Of a DNA stretch of 64,000 nucleotides, positions 27,074 to 36,119 are shown in pieces. The translations under genes and the position numbers were made by a program. The notes beneath the pieces are model-generated. The model made no database searches, had not been told where the DNA came from, and worked only from the letters and a program-made list of their open reading frames with translations. The first letter of the stretch is position 1, and the number at the start of each line of letters is the position of its first letter. Source of the DNA: an uncultured Eubacteriales bacterium (GTDB taxonomy: Bacteria > Bacillota > Clostridia > Lachnospirales > Lachnospiraceae); assembly GCA_900314525.1 (NCBI GenBank), contig OMVN01000007.1, positions 1 to 64,000 on the forward strand, read 5' to 3'.

Positions 27074-27877
27074 TTATGATGCGTTGCACTTATATTCAAG
27101 CCTTATTTTGTCTGCAATTAGTGCTATAAACTCTGAATTAGTCGGTTTACCTTTCAGCTTGTTTACGGTATATCCAAATATTCTGTCAATTGTTTCAATT
27201 TCACCTCTTGTCCACGCAACTTCAATAGCATGTCTGATTGCCCTCTCTACTCTGCTGGAGGTTGTTCCGTTTTTCTTAGCAATTGCGGGATATAAAATTT
27301 TCGTAATTGAATTTAACATTTCAGGATCATTTATAGAAAACATAATGGCATCTCTAAGAAACTGATACCCCTTTATATGAGCAGGAATACCTATCTCGTG
27401 TATTATAATAGTAACATCGTTTTCGAGATTTCTCTCTATGTACTGTTCTTTGTTTTCAAAAGCCTTTATTTTTCTAGGCTCTAAATTACTTCTCTTGATT
27501 GTACTTTTTACATGTTTTACTCTGTTTAAAACCATTTCATTATCAAAAGGTTTCAATATATAGTAGTAAGCACCTAATTCAAAAGCGTCATCTGTTATTG
27601 TTTCCCTGCCAACGGCAGATAAAACGATAAAAATTGGTTTTTTCTTAAGTTCCTTTTTGTTGTTAATTTTTTCCATAACTGCAAGTCCATCAAATTTTGG
27701 CATAATAACATCAATAAGTGCAACATCTGGTTCTGTATCAGAAATCACATTTATGGCTTCTTCTCCGTTTTTTGCTTTGCCAACAACTTCAAGGTCTTCA
27801 TCTGAAGCTAAAATGTCTTCTAGTAATTGTAAAATTCTTTCATTATCGTCAGCGATTACAACCCTGGTTTTTTCCAT
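27074..27877 (-). CDS. spo0A: Spo0A, master regulator of sporulation
   Basis: A response regulator that starts sporulation when phosphorylated. The receiver has Asp10, Asp11, the phosphoacceptor Asp56 in ALIDVIMP and Lys108 in ILKPFD. The DNA-binding domain carries [19 protein letters not shown] and [19 protein letters not shown], the diagnostic helix. 267 residues. No phosphorelay genes are next to it. It has its own promoter and upstream Spo0A boxes. Confidence 0.98.
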   Translation of the reverse strand: MEKTRVVIADDNERILQLLEDILASDEDLEVVGKAKNGEEAINVISDTEPDVALIDVIMPKFDGLAVMEKINNKKELKKKPIFIVLSAVGRETITDDAFELGAYYYILKPFDNEMVLNRVKHVKSTIKRSNLEPRKIKAFENKEQYIERNLENDVTIIIHEIGIPAHIKGYQFLRDAIMFSINDPEMLNSITKILYPAIAKKNGTTSSRVERAIRHAIEVAWTRGEIETIDRIFGYTVNKLKGKPTNSEFIALIADKIRLEYKCNAS

Positions 27878-27921
27878 TTAATACAAAATCCTCCCCATTT
27901 ATTCAATTTTTTATCAAAAAT

Positions 27922-27950
27922 ATTATATATTCTGTATAAATTTTATGCAA
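27922..27950 (-). promoter_or_regulatory. spo0A promoter (sigma-A type)
   Basis: TTGCAT (27945-27950) and TATAAT (27922-27927) on the minus strand with a 17-bp spacer. A sigma-H promoter was not clearly seen. Confidence 0.7.
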
Positions 27951-27955
27951 TATAA

Positions 27956-27979
27956 TTTTGTCGTATTGTTTCGACAAAA
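27956..27979. promoter_or_regulatory. Spo0A boxes in an inverted repeat
   Basis: The arms TTTTGTCG (27956-27963) and CGACAAAA (27972-27979) form an inverted repeat. A perfect 0A box, TTCGACA, lies at 27970-27976, and a second with one mismatch, TGTCGTA, at 27959-27965. They sit just upstream of the spo0A promoter, so autoregulation is likely. As RNA, the same repeat could weakly end spoIVB. Confidence 0.7.
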
Positions 27980-27987
27980 GATGACAT

Positions 27988-29205
27988 CTACTCTTCATTT
28001 ATCATTGTTTCAATAAATATTCCATATCCTCTGGTAGGATCATCTACAAATACATGTGTAAGAGCTCCTATGAGTTTGTTACCCTGAATGATGGGACTTC
28101 CACTCATACCCTGGATAATACCGCCTGTTTTTTTCAGAAGTATATCATCTGTCACATGAATAATCATTCCTTTTTCTCTTCCATTATTTGTGTGATCGAT
28201 TTTTTCTATCTCAATTTCGAAATCTTGTATTTTGTTATCAATCCTGCACCTTATAACTGCTTTGCCTGTTTTTATCTCATCTTTCAGAGCTATACTCATA
28301 TATTTTTTTTCTGTCATATCTAATAGTTTTTTATTTGCAATTCCAAAAATTCCAAAATTTGTATTGTGCCTTATTGTTCCAAGTTCATTTTCTTTATCAT
28401 AATTAATTGTGCCAAGAAGTCCTCCTGGATTTCCTCGTTTTCCAGTTTTAATTCCCCAAATGTTAGCATTATATATTATTCCATTTTCTGAACTTAATAA
28501 ATTACCTGTATCTACATCATTAATTCCATGACCAAGACCAGCAAATATTCCATCTTTTGTAATATAAGTAAGAGTACCTATGCCTTGGGAATCATCTCTG
28601 ACCCATATGCCTGCCTTAAACTGATTTTTACCGGTGCTAACTGGTTTTATTTTTACCTCAAAATTACTTCCATGTCTGTTTATTCCAAGTGTTATATCTG
28701 AATTACCATATTTATTGATAAGAAATGTAAGCTGTGATTTTGAACTGACTTTTATACCGTTAAGAGATACTATATAATCATCTTTTTGGACAATATTATT
28801 GGCTGGGGAACTCTCATTCCCATGTATATCTTTTACGTTCTCTGTACCAATTACCATTACACCATTTGTGTGGAGATACAAACCTATTTGGAAGCCACAG
28901 GGTATTACACTTATTTTTGGAATAACGTTAATTTTTATGTTTTTAAGAGGAATCATATTAAATAACTTAGCTTCAACATTGTAGCTATCAGATTTTACTT
29001 GGTTAGAGACATTAACTGAGCACGGAAAATCTTTTTTTATAAATGAAACAGGATATCTGGATTTTATATTTAATTCGTCACCATAATATATTGTATACTG
29101 ATCTGGAAGGCTGGATTTAATCTTTCCATAACAATAAAAGGATGCCATAGTAAATGTACATAGAATTGTGAGTATAGTTATTTTTCTGTATAAACTGTTT
29201 TTCAT
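27988..29205 (-). CDS. spoIVB: SpoIVB, sporulation serine peptidase
   Basis: In the forespore SpoIVB cleaves SpoIVFA and so activates mother-cell sigma-K. An N-terminal membrane anchor (about residues 5-25) is followed by a PDZ-like region with KDDYIVSLNGIKVSS. The S55 peptidase domain has His in GLGHGIND (about 226), Ser in GMSGSP (about 368) and the DDPTRGYGIF end. An ATG at 29217 is also in frame, but it abuts the Shine-Dalgarno with no spacing, so I use 29205 (405 residues). Gene order recN-spoIVB-spo0A is typical. Confidence 0.94.
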   Translation of the reverse strand: MKNSLYRKITILTILCTFTMASFYCYGKIKSSLPDQYTIYYGDELNIKSRYPVSFIKKDFPCSVNVSNQVKSDSYNVEAKLFNMIPLKNIKINVIPKISVIPCGFQIGLYLHTNGVMVIGTENVKDIHGNESSPANNIVQKDDYIVSLNGIKVSSKSQLTFLINKYGNSDITLGINRHGSNFEVKIKPVSTGKNQFKAGIWVRDDSQGIGTLTYITKDGIFAGLGHGINDVDTGNLLSSENGIIYNANIWGIKTGKRGNPGGLLGTINYDKENELGTIRHNTNFGIFGIANKKLLDMTEKKYMSIALKDEIKTGKAVIRCRIDNKIQDFEIEIEKIDHTNNGREKGMIIHVTDDILLKKTGGIIQGMSGSPIIQGNKLIGALTHVFVDDPTRGYGIFIETMINEE

Positions 29206-29210
29206 AAAAT

Positions 29211-29255
29211 AATCCATCCTTCATATCTTTTTATTAATTATATGAAGAATGGATT
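29211..29255 (-). repeat. Hairpin covering the spoIVB ribosome binding site
   Basis: The arms AATCCATCCTTCATAT (29211-29226) and ATATGAAGAATGGATT (29240-29255) pair with one mismatch. The AAGGA site for spoIVB lies in the downstream arm. It may dampen spoIVB translation in vegetative read-through RNA from recN, or be a weak terminator. Confidence 0.65.
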
Positions 29256-29267
29256 TAATTTAATCTG

Positions 29268-30962
29268 TTAATTATTTACATTATTTAGTTTTTTTAATTC
29301 AATTGCATTCTGACGTACTGCATCAGTAATTTTCACACCAGAAAGCATTCTGGCCAATTCGTCAATTGATTCTTCTTCACTCAACTCCAAAATATTAGAA
29401 GTTGTGATATTGTTAACTGCACTCTTCTCTATCAGAAAATGCCTGTCAGCCATTGAAGCGATCTGAGGAAGGTGTGTAATACAGATAACCTGGTGTATTT
29501 TACTTAGTTCCTTTAATCTGATAGCAACTAACTGGGCAGTCTTTCCACTTATACCAGTATCAATTTCATCAAAAATAAGTGTATCAATTCTATCTTTTGA
29601 TGCCATAATTGTCTTGATTCCAAGCATTATTCTAGACAACTCACCACCTGATGCAACTTCATTTAAAGGTCTTAGTGCTTCACCAGGATTTGTAGAAATC
29701 ATAAATTTGATTTCATCTTTTCCGTTTGATGAAAATTCTTTCTTTGTATCAAATTTTATTTCAAATTTTGCATCAAGAAAGTTTAGACCTTTGAGTACTT
29801 CCTCGATTTTCTTTGAGAGATCATAAGCTTTTTTCTTTCGAATGTCAGTAAGCTTAGAACACAACTTGGTAAGATGTTCTTCTGAGTTTAAAAGTCTTTT
29901 ATTTAAATCTTTTTTTCTTTCCTCAAAATTTAATAGATTTTCAAGGTTTTCTGACTGTTTATTCTTATAATTTATAATGTTAATTACAGGGTCATCACTT
30001 ACTGTTTCTTTCTCGTATTTTTGTCTGAGCAAATTTAGTTCATTAAATCTGACTTCTGTATTTTTAGCATCATCTGCATCAAATGTCATTGTATCAATAT
30101 AAGAGGAAATCTCTCTTTTAATGTCATCACACAGGTTTTCAACTGTCTGGAGCGAATCAGAAAGCTCATCAAATTCAGAGCCAAAATTTCTAAGAGTATT
30201 CAGTTCTCTTCCTGCGTCTGTAAGTCTGTCCATAACAGAGCCATTATCCTCAGCTAAATTATAATACACGGAATTTAGTTTGGTTATAATATCTTTTGAA
30301 GAAGAAATCATTTTAAATTTCTTTTCTGTCTCATCATATTCCCCTGGAATCAAATGAGCATTGTCTATTTCATTGATTTCAAATTCGCAGAAAGAAATTT
30401 CCCTCTGTCTACTGTCATTATCTATGTCAAATTCAGATAATTCATTTTTAAAATTCTGATAATTATGAAACTCTGTGTTAATTTCACTCTTAATTTTATC
30501 TATAGAATCCGAAGCAAAATCGTCCAGAATGTCAAGCTGTTTTGATACCTTTAATAAAGACTGGTGATCATGCTGACCATGAATATCAATAAGCAGTTCA
30601 GTGATTTTTCTAAGATTATTTATTGTAAAAGTTTCGCCATTAACTCTGATTGTACTTCGCCCATTAACTATTTTTCTGGAAATGACTAGGGTGTTGTCAG
30701 GGTCAAGTTCAATTGACATATCTCTTAATTTACTCACAACTTCCTCATCTGAAATCTGAAAAACCAGTTCTGCCAGGGCCGGCTTTTCAGGATTCCTTAA
30801 AATGTCTTTTGGTAGTTTTCCACCAAGAGCAATTAATATAGATCCTATAATTATTGATTTACCTGCACCAGTTTCACCCGACATAATATTCAACCCCTCA
30901 GAAAAATATACGTCGGCATGATCAATCAATGCCAGATTTTTAACATTTACATTTATTAACAT
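29268..30962 (-). CDS. recN: RecN, DNA repair SMC-like ATPase
   Basis: RecN helps double-strand break repair. The P-loop GETGAGKS is at residues 29-36. Coiled-coil stretches occupy about residues 150-360. The signature LNEVASGGELSRIMLGIK and Walker B DTLIFDEIDTGISG complete the ATPase head. 564 residues is normal. It sits between argR and spoIVB, the conserved Firmicutes order, and no LexA box is seen near it. Confidence 0.96.
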   Translation of the reverse strand: MLINVNVKNLALIDHADVYFSEGLNIMSGETGAGKSIIIGSILIALGGKLPKDILRNPEKPALAELVFQISDEEVVSKLRDMSIELDPDNTLVISRKIVNGRSTIRVNGETFTINNLRKITELLIDIHGQHDHQSLLKVSKQLDILDDFASDSIDKIKSEINTEFHNYQNFKNELSEFDIDNDSRQREISFCEFEINEIDNAHLIPGEYDETEKKFKMISSSKDIITKLNSVYYNLAEDNGSVMDRLTDAGRELNTLRNFGSEFDELSDSLQTVENLCDDIKREISSYIDTMTFDADDAKNTEVRFNELNLLRQKYEKETVSDDPVINIINYKNKQSENLENLLNFEERKKDLNKRLLNSEEHLTKLCSKLTDIRKKKAYDLSKKIEEVLKGLNFLDAKFEIKFDTKKEFSSNGKDEIKFMISTNPGEALRPLNEVASGGELSRIMLGIKTIMASKDRIDTLIFDEIDTGISGKTAQLVAIRLKELSKIHQVICITHLPQIASMADRHFLIEKSAVNNITTSNILELSEEESIDELARMLSGVKITDAVRQNAIELKKLNNVNN

Positions 30963-30974
30963 ATGTCCTCCAAA

Positions 30975-31424
30975 TTAACTCTCTAGTAATTTGTTGATTT
31001 TATCCATCACTATAAGAGTATCATCAACACTGGAAATAGCACACATAATTGTATCATCTCCAGCAATACATCCTACCATCTCTTCCCATTGCATTGCATC
31101 GAGTGTAGCTGCAACCGCCATAGCAAGACCAACACCAGTTTTAATGACTAGAATATTTTGAGCCATTGCCATAGACACAAACCCTTCTTTTAATATACTT
31201 ATATTCTTATTCATAGTGTTTGAGGTATTATTTTGATATACAGCATATTTATGTTTTCCGCCAACATTTTTCTTTATAAGTTTTAGCTGTTTAATATCTC
31301 TTGATACAGTTGCTTGTGTAACATTATATCCTTCTCTGTTAAGCATTTCAGCAAGTTCATACTGTGTTTCAATGTCATTTTTGTTTATTATCTCAATAAT
31401 CTTCCTGTGTCTTTCAATTTTCAA
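30975..31424 (-). CDS. argR: ArgR, arginine repressor
   Basis: A hexameric regulator of arginine genes that uses arginine as co-repressor. The N-terminal winged helix carries NVTQATVSRDIKQLKLIK. The C-terminal arginine-binding half includes a diverged GCIAGDDTIMCA (usually GTIAGDDTI). 149 residues. It lies just upstream of recN in the transcription order. Confidence 0.95.
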   Translation of the reverse strand: MKIERHRKIIEIINKNDIETQYELAEMLNREGYNVTQATVSRDIKQLKLIKKNVGGKHKYAVYQNNTSNTMNKNISILKEGFVSMAMAQNILVIKTGVGLAMAVAATLDAMQWEEMVGCIAGDDTIMCAISSVDDTLIVMDKINKLLES

Positions 31425-31444
31425 TGGTTTTCATCTCCTAATCC

Positions 31445-32305
31445 CTAATTCATTTTATTATGCAATACCTCTACAAAACTTCTTCGGTTTAATTTCATAA
31501 TCCTAGTGCATAATTTTGACTTTCTGATTTTTATAACGTCCCCTTTAGCAAGTTCGAATAATGTTTCACCATCAAAGTACAGAGCTGTTTTATTATTCTC
31601 GTTATGTCTGTCCTCACATATTTCAATCTTAATGTTAGAATCCGCAGACAGGACTATACTTCTTGATCCCAGGTTATGATTACAAATTGGTGTAATAACT
31701 ATAATATTTGCCCCTGGTTCCACTATAGGTCCTCCAGCAGATAAGTTATATGCAGTTGAACCTGTCGGAGTTGAAATAATTATTCCGTCAGCACTATATA
31801 AATTCAAGAATTCATCGTTAACGTATACTTTAAAATCAATTATTTTTAAGACTGACGATCTGGAACAGACAATATCGTTTAAAGAAATATCCTCATAAAT
31901 AAGTTTTCCATCCCTGTAAATATCACCTGTGAGCATGATTCGTGATTCGATTTTGAAATTATTATTTTCAATCATGGAAATCATTTCGTCTATTCCATCT
32001 GGCTCGACTTCAGCCAGATAGCCAAGATATCCTAGGTTTATTCCTATAATTGGAATATCAATAACAGCAAGGTCTCTTGCTGCCTGTATTAATGTGCCAT
32101 CTCCACCAATAACAATGATGCAGTCTGTATCCTTATCTATTTTACTGGCGTCAGTATATTTAAAATTATAGCTACCCTTTTTTGTACCAGTCTCATCTCT
32201 CAGATTATATTCCAACCCATGTTTTTTTAGTGATTTTATCAGTTTACTTGTAACTAAATTATCTTTATCTTTTACAGTATTAGAAATTATGTAAAATTTT
32301 TTCAT
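31445..32305 (-). CDS. nadK: NAD kinase
   Basis: It phosphorylates NAD to NADP. The GGDGT motif is at residues 67-71, followed by GINLGYLGYLAEVEPD and the glycine-rich STPTGSTAYNLSAGGP. The start overlaps the tlyA stop by the four bases ATGA, so translation is coupled. 286 residues. Confidence 0.96.
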   Translation of the reverse strand: MKKFYIISNTVKDKDNLVTSKLIKSLKKHGLEYNLRDETGTKKGSYNFKYTDASKIDKDTDCIIVIGGDGTLIQAARDLAVIDIPIIGINLGYLGYLAEVEPDGIDEMISMIENNNFKIESRIMLTGDIYRDGKLIYEDISLNDIVCSRSSVLKIIDFKVYVNDEFLNLYSADGIIISTPTGSTAYNLSAGGPIVEPGANIIVITPICNHNLGSRSIVLSADSNIKIEICEDRHNENNKTALYFDGETLFELAKGDVIKIRKSKLCTRIMKLNRRSFVEVLHNKMN

Positions 32306-33114
32306 GCCTCTTCCTTTTTATCAAGCTCTGAATGAGCCAGATTAACAATATTTTCAATAATTGACTCATCAAAATCACCTTCAGCATCCTTTCTAATATG
32401 CATAAGGTATTCGATGTTACCTTTTGGTCCTTTTATAGGCGAATAATCAAGATTTAATACAAGAAATCCAGAATTATTTGTAAATTCGATGATATTTCTT
32501 ACTACCTCTTCATGAACTTTCTTATCCCTAACAACGCCGTTCTTGCCAACTTTATCTTTTCCAGCTTCAAACTGTGGTTTAATAAGACAGACCATCTCTC
32601 CGTTCTCCGATAATATTTCATGAATTGCAGGGAGAATCTTAGTGAGAGAAATAAAAGATACATCACAGGATGCAAAATCAATTGTGTCGTCAATATCCTC
32701 TCTTGTTAGGTATCTTGCATTAGTGCCTTCCATACAGACAACTCTGTCATCATTTCTGAGTTTCCAGTCAAGCTGACCATGTCCAACATCTACAGAATAT
32801 ACTTTTACTGCGCCATTTTGCAACATACAGTCCGTAAATCCTCCGGTTGACGAGCCTATGTCCATACAGACTTTTCCACTAAGAGTTACGTCAAAATTAT
32901 TCATGGCTTTTTCGAGTTTTAGTCCACCTCGGCTAACGTATTTAAGAGTATTTCCATGAACCTCGATTATGCAGTCATCATTAAAACTCTGTCCAGGTTT
33001 ATCTTCTCTCTGATTATTTACAAATACCTGTCCACTCATAATTATAACCTTGGCTTTTTCTCTAGATTCAGCCAGACCATTCTTTACGAGTAAAACATCA
33101 AGTCTTTCTTTCAT
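32302..33114 (-). CDS. tlyA: TlyA-family rRNA methyltransferase
   Basis: It has an S4 RNA-binding domain at residues 1-60 and an FtsJ/RrmJ-type methyltransferase with the SAM site CMDIGSSTGGFTDC. A later conserved segment is KPQFEAGKDKVGKNGVVRD. TlyA relatives 2'-O-methylate rRNA; a haemolysin role is historic and uncertain. It lies between dxs and nadK with no gaps. Confidence 0.92.
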   Translation of the reverse strand: MKERLDVLLVKNGLAESREKAKVIIMSGQVFVNNQREDKPGQSFNDDCIIEVHGNTLKYVSRGGLKLEKAMNNFDVTLSGKVCMDIGSSTGGFTDCMLQNGAVKVYSVDVGHGQLDWKLRNDDRVVCMEGTNARYLTREDIDDTIDFASCDVSFISLTKILPAIHEILSENGEMVCLIKPQFEAGKDKVGKNGVVRDKKVHEEVVRNIIEFTNNSGFLVLNLDYSPIKGPKGNIEYLMHIRKDAEGDFDESIIENIVNLAHSELDKKEEA

Positions 33115-34986
33115 TTAATTCATCTCACTTTTATATCTGTTTTTTATTTTTGTTACTATACTGTCACAGTCAATTCCAATCTCTTTTCTGAGAATAGATA
33201 CATTTCCGTGTTCCACATATATATTTGGAACTGCAATATTAACTACATCTGTTTTTAAATTTTGCTCTAAAATAAATCTGTTTACTTTTTCACCAAATCC
33301 TCCATTTAGAACATTTTCCTCTAATGTAATTATAAGATTATGATTATTTGATAATTCCATTATGATATCTTCATCTATAGGTCGAATAAATCTGGCGTTT
33401 ACAAGTGTAACATTGTAATTATCTTTCTTTAGTAATTCTCTGACCTTGACTGCTGTTTCTACCATTGAACCAATTGCAAATAATGCAATATCTTTTTCTT
33501 TGTAAATATACTCACTTTTTCCTAATCTGATTTCCTGCCTGAATTCCTTAAGACCTTCATATGCAGTTCCCCTTGGATATCTTATGGCAAGGGGATGATT
33601 GAAATCCACAGAAAAATTAATCATATCGTATAATTCAAATTTATTCTTAGGTGCCATGATATTCATATTAGGAATATTAGACATATACGACAAGTCAAAT
33701 ATTCCCTGATGTGTTTCACCATCATTTCCTACCAGACCTGCTCTGTCAACTGCGAAAACTACTGGCAAATCCTGAATACATACATCGTGCAGAATCTGAT
33801 CATAACCCCTTTGCAGGAATGATGAATATACAGCAAAATAAGGTTTAAGACCTGCACTTGCAAGTCCGGCAGCAAATGTAACAGCATGTTCTTCCGCAAT
33901 ACCAACATCAAAAAACCTGTCGGGATATAACTTCTTAAATTTCTTCAATCCAGTACCATCAGGCATTGCAGCAGTGATGGCCACAATTTTATCATTCTTT
34001 TTTGCAGCAGTTAAAATGGATTTCGAAAAAGCATCTGTCCATGTTGGCTTATCTTTACGTGTAATCGGCTGACCAGTTTCAATATTAAAAGGAGAAACCC
34101 CATGAAATGCAGATGGATGTTTTTCAGCAGGAAGATATCCCTTACCCTTTTTAGTCATAACATGAATTAAAACAGGATGGTTTAATTTTTTTGCTTCTCT
34201 GATAATTTTAACCATGTCATTTATGTTATGTCCATCAACTGGACCTAAGTATGTAATTCCCATATCTTCAAATAGCATTCCTGGAATAACTAATTGTTTT
34301 ATGCTACTTTTAGTTTTTCTTATTTTGCTTACAAGCTTGTCGCCTATTACAGGGATTCTGTTTAATGTTGCTACAACGCCATTTTTCATATCATTGTAGA
34401 ATTCACCAGCTCTCATTCTGCTGAGATACGATGACATTCCTCCAACATTTTCTGAAATTGACATATTATTATCATTTAATATAATAATAAAGTTTCTCTT
34501 TAAAGTTGCTGCATTATTTAAAGCTTCAAATGCCATACCTCCAGTAAGGGCCCCGTCCCCTATAACAGATACGACAGCTGAATTATTTCCTGTCAATTCG
34601 TTGGCAGTTACAATTCCAAGACCTGCCGATATTGAAGTTGAGCTGTGTCCAGTGTCGAAAACATCACAGCAGTTTTCCCTTCTTTTTGGAAAACCGCTCA
34701 TACCTCCATAATTTCTTAAAGAATCAAAATAATCTTTTCTTCCAGTTAATATTTTATGTGTATATGACTGGTGACCAACATCAAAAATAATTTTATCGTC
34801 TGGAAGTTCAAGTGCTAGATGTAATGCCATTGTCAGTTCTACTACACCCAGATTAGAAGCTAAATGGCCACCATGTTCACTAATCTTTTCAATGAGAAAT
34901 GTTCGGATTTCTTCTGCAAGCACAGGATAATCTTCTTTTGGTATTTCTTTTATATCGTTTAATTTGTTTATCTTTTCAAGCACCAT
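33115..34986 (-). CDS. dxs: Dxs, 1-deoxy-D-xylulose-5-phosphate synthase
   Basis: First enzyme of the MEP route to isoprenoids. Thiamine-diphosphate-binding GDGALTGGMAFEALNNA, transketolase motif DRAGLVGNDGETHQGIFDL and GHNINDMV are present, and the C-terminal transketolase domain is complete. 623 residues. It follows ispA, so precursor supply and prenyl chain synthesis are co-expressed. Confidence 0.97.
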   Translation of the reverse strand: MVLEKINKLNDIKEIPKEDYPVLAEEIRTFLIEKISEHGGHLASNLGVVELTMALHLALELPDDKIIFDVGHQSYTHKILTGRKDYFDSLRNYGGMSGFPKRRENCCDVFDTGHSSTSISAGLGIVTANELTGNNSAVVSVIGDGALTGGMAFEALNNAATLKRNFIIILNDNNMSISENVGGMSSYLSRMRAGEFYNDMKNGVVATLNRIPVIGDKLVSKIRKTKSSIKQLVIPGMLFEDMGITYLGPVDGHNINDMVKIIREAKKLNHPVLIHVMTKKGKGYLPAEKHPSAFHGVSPFNIETGQPITRKDKPTWTDAFSKSILTAAKKNDKIVAITAAMPDGTGLKKFKKLYPDRFFDVGIAEEHAVTFAAGLASAGLKPYFAVYSSFLQRGYDQILHDVCIQDLPVVFAVDRAGLVGNDGETHQGIFDLSYMSNIPNMNIMAPKNKFELYDMINFSVDFNHPLAIRYPRGTAYEGLKEFRQEIRLGKSEYIYKEKDIALFAIGSMVETAVKVRELLKKDNYNVTLVNARFIRPIDEDIIMELSNNHNLIITLEENVLNGGFGEKVNRFILEQNLKTDVVNIAVPNIYVEHGNVSILRKEIGIDCDSIVTKIKNRYKSEMN

Positions 34987-34996
34987 AAGTATACCC

Positions 34997-35896
34997 CTAT
35001 TTATTTCTGTTAATTAGTTTCTCAATTAGAATAAATAAAAATTCATTTTCCCTTCCTAAAGATTTGAGACGTTCTATTGCATGGTTAGAAAGTTCTTCTA
35101 CTTTATTGCCAGCCTCTTCGATTCCAAGAAGATTTACATAAGTTGATTTATTATTTTTTTCATCTGATAGAACTGGTTTGCCCAAAACCTCTGTAGTGCT
35201 GGTAACATCTAAAATATCATCCTGTATCTGAAAAGCCTGTCCAATCATAGATGCACATTCATTTACAAGAGTTATTTCCTCTTTGGATGCACCTGCAAGT
35301 GTTGCTCCCATCGTCATTGCAGCCTCTATAAGAGCACCTGTTTTAAGTTCATTTATGTAATCTAATGTATTGATATCAATCTTTTTACCATCATTTTTTA
35401 TATCTACTACCTGTCCGCCAATCATTCCAAATACACCGGCTTTTTCAGATAAAATGGAAAGTGAATCAATAGCCAGATTTTTATCAGACGCCTTTTTAAT
35501 TCCATCAAGCCCGATTTCAAATGCATAATTTAATAGTGCATCACCGCATAATACCCCCATTGCTTCACCATATACTGCATGTGTAGTCTTTTTGCCTCTA
35601 CGATACTCGTCATTATCCATAGCTTCAAGATCATCATGGACAAGGGAATAAGTATGAATTAATTCAATTGCAGTCATAAACGGAAAAGTATCTTCATCTG
35701 CTCCGCCAAACAATCGTGAAGTTTCCAAAAGCAGCATTGGTCTTAATCTTTTTCCACCTGACATTACGCTGTAATTCATTGCCTCATATATCTGATACTG
35801 AAGGTCGTCTTTTTTTGAATTTTCATCTATAAGATTATTATTTATAATTTCTTCAATATAATTGATTCTATCGTTAAGTTCTTTTTTAAAGTCCAT
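34997..35896 (-). CDS. ispA: Polyprenyl diphosphate synthase (IspA type)
   Basis: Makes short prenyl diphosphates, most likely farnesyl. The first aspartate-rich motif DDLEAMDNDEYRRGKKT begins at residue 88, and the second, DDILD, is near 230. Residues before the first motif (TYSLVH) fit a farnesyl synthase, though chain length cannot be proved. 299 residues. It lies directly after xseB. Confidence 0.94.
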   Translation of the reverse strand: MDFKKELNDRINYIEEIINNNLIDENSKKDDLQYQIYEAMNYSVMSGGKRLRPMLLLETSRLFGGADEDTFPFMTAIELIHTYSLVHDDLEAMDNDEYRRGKKTTHAVYGEAMGVLCGDALLNYAFEIGLDGIKKASDKNLAIDSLSILSEKAGVFGMIGGQVVDIKNDGKKIDINTLDYINELKTGALIEAAMTMGATLAGASKEEITLVNECASMIGQAFQIQDDILDVTSTTEVLGKPVLSDEKNNKSTYVNLLGIEEAGNKVEELSNHAIERLKSLGRENEFLFILIEKLINRNK

Positions 35897-35897
35897 T

Positions 35898-36092
35898 TTA
35901 ACTCTCGATTCCGTTAATTTCTATTAACTTTTTTTCTACTTCATCAATTGTACCTCGGCAATTATCCAATAGTATTTTGCCTTCGCTATACAATTTAAAT
36001 GATTCCTCTAGGGAAACATCATCATTATCCATTTTGCTGATTATTTCTTCAAGTAACTTTATATTTTCTTCCAGTGAATTATTCTGCTCCAT
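35898..36092 (-). CDS. xseB: Exodeoxyribonuclease VII small subunit
   Basis: A 64-residue helical subunit with LEEIISKMDNDDVSLEESFKLYSEG, the family core. It is encoded between the large subunit and ispA. Confidence 0.93.
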   Translation of the reverse strand: MEQNNSLEENIKLLEEIISKMDNDDVSLEESFKLYSEGKILLDNCRGTIDEVEKKLIEINGIES

Positions 36093-36119
36093 TTAAACTA
36101 AAACCTCCGGTATAATGTG

